This document shows positions 57,146 through 64,000 of a stretch of DNA of 64,000 nucleotides, piece after piece (within the stretch, counting starts at the first letter, position 1; every line of letters begins with the position of its first letter). A program made the translations under genes and the position numbers. The notes beneath the pieces are model-generated. The model ran no database searches and had not been told where the DNA came from. It worked only from the letters and a program-made list of their open reading frames with translations. The DNA lies in assembly GCF_020991065.1 (NCBI RefSeq), contig NZ_CP087710.1, positions 930,001 to 994,000 of the forward strand, given 5' to 3'. Source of the stretch: Nocardioides okcheonensis. Lineage in GTDB: Bacteria > Actinomycetota > Actinomycetes > Propionibacteriales > Nocardioidaceae.

Positions 57146-57745
57146 TCACGCCCTGCTCAGGGTGCGCAGCGCGGCGCGCAGCAGCGCACCGACGTCGGGG
57201 GCGTCGCCGGCCTGGTCGGCCACCGCGTCGACCGCCTTCTCCGACTCCTTCGCCGACCAGCCGAGCCCGACGAGGCCCTGCTGGACCTGGGCGCGCCACG
57301 GCTCCCCCGCGTGCGGCGCTGCCACGGCGTGGGCGCCGCCGGTCGGCGGGCCGATCCGGTCCTTGAGCTCGAGGATGATCCGCTGGGCGCCCTTCTGACC
57401 GATCCCGGGCACGCGGGTCAGGGCCTTGACGTCCTCGGCGGCGATCGCGCGGCGCACGTCGTCGGGGCTCATCACCGCGACGATCGCCTGCGCGACCTTG
57501 GGCCCGACACCCGAGGCGGTCTGGGCGATCTCGAAGACCTGCTTCTCGTCCTCGTCGAGGAACCCGAAGACCGTGAGGCTGTCCTCGCGCACCACCATGC
57601 TGGTGGGCAGCCTGGCCTCACGTCCCACGCGCAGGGTGGCGAGGGTGCCGGGGGTGCACATCAGCTCGAGACCCACGCCGCCGACCTCGAGGACGGCGCT
57701 GGTGAGCGTGACGGCGGCGACCTCGCCGCGGACGAAGGCGATCAT
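57146..57745 (-). CDS. ruvA: Holliday junction DNA-binding protein RuvA
   Basis: 199 residues. An N-terminal OB fold ([21 protein letters not shown] in parts), two helix-hairpin-helix motifs ([11 protein letters not shown] and [19 protein letters not shown]), and a C-terminal domain that touches RuvB ([20 protein letters not shown]). It tetramerises on four-way junctions. The ATG at 57745 overlaps the ruvC stop by four bases. Confidence 0.96.
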   Translation of the reverse strand: MIAFVRGEVAAVTLTSAVLEVGGVGLELMCTPGTLATLRVGREARLPTSMVVREDSLTVFGFLDEDEKQVFEIAQTASGVGPKVAQAIVAVMSPDDVRRAIAAEDVKALTRVPGIGQKGAQRIILELKDRIGPPTGGAHAVAAPHAGEPWRAQVQQGLVGLGWSAKESEKAVDAVADQAGDAPDVGALLRAALRTLSRA

Positions 57746-58287
57746 CGGGACCTCACGGGATAGCTGGTACGTCGGGGGCCGGCCTGGGCGACGGCGGCCT
57801 CGAGCCGGCTGGCGGCCGAGCCGCGCCAGACGTGGGTGATCGCGAGCGCGAGCGCGTCGGCGGCGTCGGCCGGCTTCGGCGGCTCGGCGAGCCGGAGGAT
57901 GCGGACGACCATCGCGCCGACCTGGGCCTTGTCGGCGCGGCCGTTGCCGGAGACGGCGGCCTTGACCTCGCTGGGGGTGTGCATCGCGATCGGCAGCCCG
58001 CGGCGGGCGGCGACCACCAGCGCGATGCCGCTGGCCTGGGCGGTGCCCATGATGGTGCTGGAGTCGGAGCGGGCGAACACCCGCTCCACGGCCACCGCGT
58101 CGGGGCGGTGCTCCTCGATCCAGGCGTCGAGGCCCTTCTCGATGCTCACCAGGCGCTCGGCGATCGGGAGCGTGGAGCTGGTCCGGATCACGCCGACGTC
58201 GACCATCGAGAGCGGTCGCCCGACGCTGCCGTCGACCACGCCGACGCCGCACCGGGTCAGCCCGGGGTCGATGCCGAGCACGCGCAC
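57742..58287 (-). CDS. ruvC: Holliday junction resolvase RuvC
   Basis: 181 residues; cuts Holliday junctions symmetrically. Acidic residues of the RNase H-like site are visible: Asp7 in VLGIDPGLTRCGVG, a Glu in VAVERVFARSD, and the late DAADALALAI. It starts at GTG 58287. First gene of ruvCAB, with a LexA box 21 nt upstream. Confidence 0.96.
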   Translation of the reverse strand: MRVLGIDPGLTRCGVGVVDGSVGRPLSMVDVGVIRTSSTLPIAERLVSIEKGLDAWIEEHRPDAVAVERVFARSDSSTIMGTAQASGIALVVAARRGLPIAMHTPSEVKAAVSGNGRADKAQVGAMVVRILRLAEPPKPADAADALALAITHVWRGSAASRLEAAVAQAGPRRTSYPVRSR

Positions 58288-58308
58288 GCTGTCCCCTTCC
58301 GTCGGCGT

Positions 58309-58324
58309 CCGAACAGGTGTTCGT
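58309..58324. promoter_or_regulatory. LexA (SOS) box of ruvCAB
   Basis: CCGAACAGGTGTTCGT contains the perfect core GAAC-N4-GTTC of the actinobacterial SOS box and matches TCGAAC-N4-GTTCGA at 10 of 12 positions. It ends 21 nt before the ruvC start, where bound LexA would block the promoter. ruvC is an SOS gene in mycobacteria as well. Confidence 0.75.
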
Positions 58325-58384
58325 GCGCCACGCTATCCCGCCGCGGGCGTCGTCGGCCGTCCGACACGCGCGGCGGGCCGGGGG

Positions 58385-59158
58385 TCAGGCGTCGGCGGAC
58401 TCGAGCTCGGCCATCACGTCGGCGGGGATGTCGACGTTGGTGAACACGTCCTGCACGTCGTCGAGGTCCTCGAGGGCGTCGACGAGGCGCATCACCTTGC
58501 CGGCGCCGTCGGCGTCGACCGGGATCTCGAGGCTGGCGACGAACTCCACGTCGGCGGAGTCGTAGTCGATGCCGGCCTCCTGCAGGGCGGTGCGGACGGC
58601 GACCACGTCGGTGGCCTCGCTCTGCACCTGGAACGCCTCGTCGAGGTCGTTGACCTCCTCGGCGCCCGCGTCGAGGGTGGCCTCGAGGACGTCGTCCTCG
58701 GTCACCTCACGACCCTCCTGGGACTTCGGCACCACGACGACGCCCTTGCGGTTGAACAGCCGCGACACCGAGCCGGGGTCGGCCATCGTGCCGCCGTTGC
58801 GGGTGACGGCGGTGCGGACCTCCATCGCGGCGCGGTTCTTGTTGTCGGTGAGGCACTCGACGAGGAACGCGACGCCCTGCGGGCCGTAGACCTCGTAGGA
58901 GATGCCCTGGTAGTCGACGCCGCCGGACTCGGCACCCGACCCGCGCTTGACCGCCGAGTCGATGTTCTTGTTGGGGACCGAGCTCTTCTTGGCCTTCTGG
59001 ATGGCGTCGTAGAGCGTCGGGTTGCCCGCGGGGTCTCCCCCGCCCTGCTTCGCCGCGACCTCGATGTTCTTGATCAGCTTGGCGAAGAGCTTGCCGCGCT
59101 TGGCGTCGATCGCGGCCTTCTTGTGCTTGGTCGTTGCCCACTTGGAGTGGCCGGACAT
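58385..59158 (-). CDS. YebC/PmpR-family regulatory protein
   Basis: 257 residues of the YebC family: the typical start [36 protein letters not shown] in the first third, [16 protein letters not shown] in the middle domain, and an acidic C-terminal domain. It is described as a transcriptional regulator and, more recently, as a factor that relieves ribosome stalling. It sits between pdxT and ruvC in its usual actinobacterial place. Confidence 0.95.
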   Translation of the reverse strand: MSGHSKWATTKHKKAAIDAKRGKLFAKLIKNIEVAAKQGGGDPAGNPTLYDAIQKAKKSSVPNKNIDSAVKRGSGAESGGVDYQGISYEVYGPQGVAFLVECLTDNKNRAAMEVRTAVTRNGGTMADPGSVSRLFNRKGVVVVPKSQEGREVTEDDVLEATLDAGAEEVNDLDEAFQVQSEATDVVAVRTALQEAGIDYDSADVEFVASLEIPVDADGAGKVMRLVDALEDLDDVQDVFTNVDIPADVMAELESADA

Positions 59159-59193
59159 GAGTACCTCTGTCTGTCGTGGTTCGGCGTACGGCG

Positions 59194-59789
59194 TCAGGCC
59201 GAGCGCACCAGGTCCACGAACATGCCGTGGACCCGGTCGTCGCTGCCGACCTCCGGGTGGAACGAGGTCGCCATCAGGGGGCCTTGACGGACCGCCACGA
59301 TCCTACCCGCGGCGGGCCCGTCCTCGACCCGAGCCAGCACCTCGACGTCGTCGTCGACCGCCTCGACCCACGGCGCGCGGATGAAGACGGCGCGCACGGG
59401 GTCGGCGAGCCCGGTCAGGTGCAGGTCCTCCTCGAAGGAGTCGACCTGCCGGCCGAACGCGTTGCGGCGGACGGTGATGTGCAGGCCGCCGACGGTCTCC
59501 TGCCCGGGCGCCCCGTCCTCGATCCGGTCGGCGAGCATGATCATCCCCGCACACGTGCCGAACGCCGGCAGACCGCCCCGCACGGCCTCGCGCAGCGGCT
59601 CGAGCAGGTCGAAGATCCGCGCCAGCTTGACCATCGTCGTGGACTCCCCGCCCGGGACGACGAGCCCGTCGCAGGCGGCGAGCTCGTCGGGCCGGCGCAC
59701 CGTGATCGGGTCGGCGCCCAGCGAGCGCAGGGCAGCCAGGTGCTCGCGGACGTCGCCCTGGAGGGCGAGGACGCCGATGGTCGGCTGGG

Positions 59790-59793
<4 letters not shown>
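59194..59793 (-). CDS. pdxT: Pyridoxal 5'-phosphate synthase glutaminase PdxT
   Basis: 199 residues; class I glutaminase that supplies ammonia to PdxS. The catalytic triad is Cys81 (FGTCAGM) with His179 and Glu181 (SFHPEVG); VPGGESTT at 47-53 is the oxyanion region. The GTG start at 59793 overlaps the pdxS stop (GTGA), so the two subunits are co-translated. Confidence 0.95.
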
Positions 59794-60698
<905 letters not shown>

Positions 60699-60741
60699 GG
60701 CTGGATGGTAGACCGCGCGCGCCCGCGGGGGCGCATCGGGC

Positions 60742-61365
60742 TCAGGGCTGCGCGGACGCCCTCGCGAGGGCCTGGCGGCGTACGGTCCAGATCCGCTGGA
60801 CCACCGTGACGGTGGCGGCGACCGCGAGTGCCCACAGGGCGACGTGGAGCAGCCACGGGAGGTCGAGGACGTCGGCGAAGAAGGCGGGCACCAGCATGCC
60901 GACCAGCCGGTCGGGGCGCTCGGCGATGCCGACCTTGGCGTCGTAGCCGAGGTGGTCGGCCTTGGCCCGGGCGTACGACGTGACCGCGCCCATCACCAGG
61001 ATCACCAGGCACAGGACCACGGAGAGTCGGCTGTCGGTGTTCCACGCGAAGTAGAGCGCCAGGCCGCCGAAGAGCGCGCCGTCGGCGACCCGGTCGAGCG
61101 TGGAGTCGAGGAAGGCCCCGAAGTCGTCCTTGCGGCCGACCTTGCGGGCCATCGCGCCGTCGACGAGGTCGCTGAAGACGAAGGCGGTGATGAACAGGAC
61201 GCCCTGCCACACCCAGCCGTGGGAGAAGAAGAACAGCGCGCCGAAGCTGACGCCGAGGGTGCCGACCAGCGTCACCACGTCGGGGCTCACCCCGAGCCTG
61301 ATGAACAGGTTGATGAAGGGCGCGAGCATGACGCCCTGCCAGAACTGCTTGAACCGATCGAGCAC
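60742..61365 (-). CDS. pgsA: CDP-alcohol phosphatidyltransferase, probable phosphatidylinositol-phosphate synthase
   Basis: 207 residues, about six membrane helices. The CDP-alcohol motif D-x2-D-G-x2-A-R-x8-G-x3-D-x3-D is complete at residues 66-91 ([10 protein letters not shown] ... GAFLDSTLD). Place and length match mycobacterial PgsA1 (Rv2612c), which joins CDP-diacylglycerol to inositol phosphate for phosphatidylinositol. An inositol-monophosphatase-like gene next to it fits that pathway. It starts at GTG 61365. Confidence 0.85.
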   Translation of the reverse strand: MLDRFKQFWQGVMLAPFINLFIRLGVSPDVVTLVGTLGVSFGALFFFSHGWVWQGVLFITAFVFSDLVDGAMARKVGRKDDFGAFLDSTLDRVADGALFGGLALYFAWNTDSRLSVVLCLVILVMGAVTSYARAKADHLGYDAKVGIAERPDRLVGMLVPAFFADVLDLPWLLHVALWALAVAATVTVVQRIWTVRRQALARASAQP

Positions 61366-61374
61366 GGCCGCAGG

Positions 61375-62148
61375 CTACCCGCCGAGCAGCGCTCTCCTGA
61401 CGTCCGCCACCGCCGCGGACGCGCCGGTGACCGTCCAGTCGACCCCGGCGGCGTGCACCACGACGGACGCGCCGCCCGCCCCGCGCACGATCGCGGCGCC
61501 GGGCAGCCGGTCCCAGTCGGCGACCGAGTGCTGGAACAGCACGTCCCACTGCCCGGCCGCGACGGCGGTGCAGTCCATCGTCCCCGAGCCGAGCATCCGC
61601 AGCGTCCCGACCTCGCCGAGGGCCCGGGTGAAGGCCTCGCCCACCTCGCCGGCGTAGAACGGCGGGTGGAGGTAGGTCACCGCGCAGCGGGCCTCGCGGG
61701 CGGTCTCCGGGAGCGGACCGAGGGCGACGCCGTCGCAGGTGCTGGGCAGGTCCGGACCGCCGACCCAGGTCCGCAACGACGCGGCGTGGTGGACCGCCCC
61801 GAGCAGCACGTCGTCCTCGTCGTGGAGCGCGATCGCGCTGCACCACCAGTCGCTGCCGCGGGCGAAGTTGTAGGTGCCGTCGACGGGGTCGATGACCCAG
61901 GTGCGGCCCGACGTCCCCGGCCGCGACGTGCCCTCCTCCCCCACGACCGCGTCGTCCGGGCGCTCGGCGGCGAGCTGCTGGACGATCAGCCGCTCCGCGG
62001 CGGTGTCGGCCTGGGTGACGATGTCCGAGCCGCTCGTCTTGCGCTCCACGTCGAGGCCCTCCGCGCGGATCCGCGCCGCGAGCAGGGCGGCCTCCCGGAC
62101 CAGGTCGGCGGCGAGGGCGGCGTCGGCGGCGAGGCGCGGGTCGGGCAT
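61375..62148 (-). CDS. Inositol monophosphatase family protein
   Basis: 257 residues. Metal ligands are the Glu pair 71-72 in VVGEEGTS, Asp87 and Asp90 in WVIDPVDGTYNF, and a late Asp in WDRLPGAAIVRGAGG. These Li-sensitive phosphatases act on inositol phosphates or related sugars (also 3'-phosphonucleotides or histidinol phosphate). It ends 9 nt before pgsA on the same strand, so a role in making inositol or in phosphatidylinositol metabolism is likely. Confidence 0.88.
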   Translation of the reverse strand: MPDPRLAADAALAADLVREAALLAARIRAEGLDVERKTSGSDIVTQADTAAERLIVQQLAAERPDDAVVGEEGTSRPGTSGRTWVIDPVDGTYNFARGSDWWCSAIALHDEDDVLLGAVHHAASLRTWVGGPDLPSTCDGVALGPLPETAREARCAVTYLHPPFYAGEVGEAFTRALGEVGTLRMLGSGTMDCTAVAAGQWDVLFQHSVADWDRLPGAAIVRGAGGASVVVHAAGVDWTVTGASAAVADVRRALLGG

Positions 62149-62236
62149 GGCGCCACGCTAGCCCGGACGGCCGCGCTGGCGGGCAGGCGTACTGTGACAG
62201 CACGGAGCCATCCAGGCTTCCGACCGAGGAGCCCCG

Positions 62237-62374
62237 ATGAGCGACAAGTCGCCACGGCAAGGCATGTCCAAGAAGTCCGGCAAGTCCATCAAGGAGAAGC
62301 GTGCCGACAAGCACGCGAAGGCGGCCGGGAAGAGCGGCGCCGACGAGACCTTCCTGCCTCCGAAGAAGAAGTGA
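62237..62374 (+). CDS. Small basic lysine-rich protein (45 aa)
   Basis: 45 residues from ATG 62237 with GAGGAG 5 nt upstream. Very rich in Lys and Ser (MSKKSGKSIKEKRADKHAK in the middle, PPKKK at the end) and predicted disordered. Tiny proteins of this pattern recur in actinobacteria with unknown role. Its stop overlaps the GTG of the next gene (GTGA at 62371-62374), so the two are translationally coupled. It is too short for ordinary gene callers to rank well, but the ribosome site and overlap support it. Confidence 0.7.
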   Translation: MSDKSPRQGMSKKSGKSIKEKRADKHAKAAGKSGADETFLPPKKK

Positions 62375-63513
62375 GCCTGCTCGGCCTCGGTGTGATCGGC
62401 ACGTCCGCCAAGGAGAACGAGCACCGGCTCCCGCTCCACCCGGAGCACCTGTCCCGCCTCGACCCGGACGTCGCGTCGCGCACGACGCTCGAGCACGGCT
62501 ACGCCACCCGGTTCGGCTTCGCCGACGCCGACCTCGCGCCGTTCGTGGCGGGCTTCGCGTCGCGTGAGGAGATCCTGCGCGAGTCCGACGTGGTCGTGCT
62601 GCCCAAGCCGCAGCACGAGGACGTCGCCTCGATGCACGCCGGGCAGGTGCTCTGGGGCTGGCCGCACTGCGTCCAGGACCCGGAGATGACCCAGATCGCC
62701 ATCGACCGGGGTCTCACGCTGATCGCCTTCGAGGCGATGAACCACTGGACCTCCGACGATCGCGTGGGGCTCCACGTCTTCCACAAGAACAACGAGCTCG
62801 CCGGCTACTGCTCGGTGCTGCAGGCGATGGAGCTCAGGGGCGTGACCGGCGACTACGGCCGTCGGCTGAGCGCCGTGGTGATCGGCTTCGGCGCGACCGC
62901 GCGCGGCGCCGTGACCGCGCTGAAGGCGCACGGCGTCAACGACGTCGCGGTCCTCACCACCCGCGGGGTGGCTGCCGTCGGGTCGCCGATCCACTCGGTG
63001 CGGATCCGCCAGTTCGACCACGACCCGGACACGCCGGGCGTGAGCCACGTGATCACCGACCGCGGCCGGGAGCCGCTCGCGGCCTACCTCGCCGAGAACG
63101 ACATCGTCGTCAACTGCACGCTCCAGGACACCGCGGCGCCGCTGACCTACCTGAGGACCGAGGACGTCGCGGCCTTCCGGCAGGGCAGCCTCGTCGTCGA
63201 CGTGTCGTGCGACGAGGGCATGGGCTTCTCCTGGGCGGTGCCCACGACCTTCGACGAGCCCATGTTCACCGTCGGCGGTCGGGTCCACTACTACGCGGTC
63301 GACCACAGCCCGTCGTACCTGTGGAGCTCGGCCACCTGGGAGAACAGCGAGGCCCTCCTGCCCTTCGTCCGCACCGTCCTCGGCGGCCCGACGGAGTGGG
63401 ACGCGCACGAGACGGTGCGCCGCGCCATCGAGATCCGCGAGGGACGGATCTGCAACCCGGCGATCCTGGCGTTCCAGGGGCGGGCTGCCGAGCACCCCTA
63501 CGAGGTCGCCTGA
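62371..63513 (+). CDS. Alanine dehydrogenase/N5-(carboxyethyl)ornithine synthase-like enzyme
   Basis: 380 residues with the alanine dehydrogenase/transhydrogenase fold: N-terminal domain KENEHRLPLHPEHL, catalytic-region LPKPQHEDVASMHAGQVLWG, and an NAD(P)-binding loop VIGFGATARGAVTAL near residue 170. The overall pattern best fits N5-(carboxyethyl)ornithine synthase-type enzymes, which reductively couple pyruvate to an amino acid; the true substrate is uncertain. GTG 62371 is the start. It ends with a 16-bp overlap with the convergent HIT gene. Confidence 0.78.
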   Translation: MSLLGLGVIGTSAKENEHRLPLHPEHLSRLDPDVASRTTLEHGYATRFGFADADLAPFVAGFASREEILRESDVVVLPKPQHEDVASMHAGQVLWGWPHCVQDPEMTQIAIDRGLTLIAFEAMNHWTSDDRVGLHVFHKNNELAGYCSVLQAMELRGVTGDYGRRLSAVVIGFGATARGAVTALKAHGVNDVAVLTTRGVAAVGSPIHSVRIRQFDHDPDTPGVSHVITDRGREPLAAYLAENDIVVNCTLQDTAAPLTYLRTEDVAAFRQGSLVVDVSCDEGMGFSWAVPTTFDEPMFTVGGRVHYYAVDHSPSYLWSSATWENSEALLPFVRTVLGGPTEWDAHETVRRAIEIREGRICNPAILAFQGRAAEHPYEVA

Positions 63514-64000
63514 GCGTCCCACGCGTCGGCGAGCAGCCGACGGGTGTCCTCGAGCAGCTGCGGGACGGTCTTGGTGCCGCCGACGACGGTGATGAAGTTG
63601 GCGTCGCCGGTCCAGCGCGGGACGACGTGCTGGTGCAGGTGGTCGGCCAGGGACCCGCCCGCCGACCGGCCGAGGTTGAGCCCCACGTTGAACGAGTGCG
63701 GCTGGCTCACCGACCGGATCGTGCGCACCGCCTGCTGCGTCATCGTCATCAGCTCGCCCGCCTCGGCGTCGGTCAGGTCGGTGAGGTCGGCGACGTGGCG
63801 GTAGGGCAGCACCATCAGGTGCCCGGGGTTGTAGGGGTGCAGGTTGAGCACCGCGTAGACCTCCTGCCCGCGCGCGACGACGAGCGACTCCTCGTCGGGG
63901 TGCGACGGGATCGCGCAGAACGGGCAGCCGTCGTCGTCGACGGCCGTGCGGACGTACGCCATCCGGTGCGGCGTCCAGATCCGCTCCAGGCCGTCGGGAC
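63498..64000 (-). CDS. HIT-domain protein, N-terminus beyond window edge
   Basis: At least 166 residues. The histidine triad is HLHQHVVPRW near the C-terminus. CPFCAIPSHPDEE near the start of the visible part resembles a zinc site, and LNLHPYNPGHLMVLPYRH is typical. An internal ATG at 63962 could start a 154-residue protein, but the frame stays open upstream and encodes PDGLERIWTPHRM, which matches the N-terminus of the mycobacterial homologue Rv2613c. So the gene very probably continues past 64000. It hydrolyses or phosphorolyses dinucleotide polyphosphates (Ap4A-type). It neighbours the phosphatidylinositol genes as in mycobacteria. Confidence 0.9.
   Translation of the reverse strand, partial: PDGLERIWTPHRMAYVRTAVDDDGCPFCAIPSHPDEESLVVARGQEVYAVLNLHPYNPGHLMVLPYRHVADLTDLTDAEAGELMTMTQQAVRTIRSVSQPHSFNVGLNLGRSAGGSLADHLHQHVVPRWTGDANFITVVGGTKTVPQLLEDTRRLLADAWDAQATS

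Overview
The window is a 64-kb stretch of chromosome from a high-GC Gram-positive bacterium. It most resembles Nocardioides or a close relative in the Nocardioidaceae. The reasons are the strong G/C bias at third codon positions, frequent GTG starts, 4-nt ATGA/GTGA overlaps, a DUF222/HNH (13E12-type) gene, and gene order. From about 21.7 kb to the right end the order follows the conserved actinobacterial block that M. tuberculosis carries as nusB-efp-aro genes-aroE-mltG-ruvX-alaS-rarA-aspS-hisS-rel-apt-yajC-ruvBAC-yebC-pdxT/pdxS-pgsA-HIT. No rRNA, tRNA, prophage, insertion sequence or CRISPR array was seen.

Left part (1-21.7 kb): accessory and housekeeping genes of mixed orientation. It holds an ABC exporter (permease cut by the window edge), small stress-type proteins, a MarR regulator divergent from an NAD(P)-binding protein, and a DUF222/HNH gene with a LexA-box-like site and a tandem repeat upstream. 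Then come oxidoreductases (SDR, succinate-semialdehyde-type dehydrogenase, aldo/keto reductase, PoxB-like pyruvate dehydrogenase), a class II glutamine amidotransferase, MsrB, a TetR regulator divergent from an MFS exporter, PaiB and an ATP-dependent DNA ligase. The MFS exporter and the ligase each carry a single apparent frameshift.

Middle (21.7-47 kb), almost all on the minus strand: nusB-efp, then a translationally coupled shikimate operon (aroC-aroK-aroB-DUF402-aroQ), a coupled aroE plus prepilin-peptidase-like gene, and mltG-ruvX-alaS with two small genes ahead of alaS. An oligopeptide ABC transporter operon follows, in the order permease C, binding protein, permease B and two ATPases. 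A second, paralogous binding protein stands apart, beyond rarA.

Right part (47-64 kb): aspS-hisS-metallohydrolase, DUF349, bifunctional Rel, apt, yajC, ruvCAB with a LexA box, yebC, the pyridoxal-phosphate synthase pair pdxS/pdxT, a phosphatidylinositol-phosphate-synthase-like enzyme, an inositol-monophosphatase-like enzyme, a tiny basic protein coupled to an alanine-dehydrogenase-like enzyme, and a HIT protein that runs off the window.

The least explained feature is a non-coding array at 52.53-52.80 kb: nine copies of a 31-bp unit, four in one orientation and five in the other, between convergent DUF349 and rel genes. Other points of note are a near-perfect 38-bp-arm hairpin at 24.4 kb, the absence of secD/secF between yajC and apt (which overlap by 8 nt), and the orphan oligopeptide-binding paralogue.
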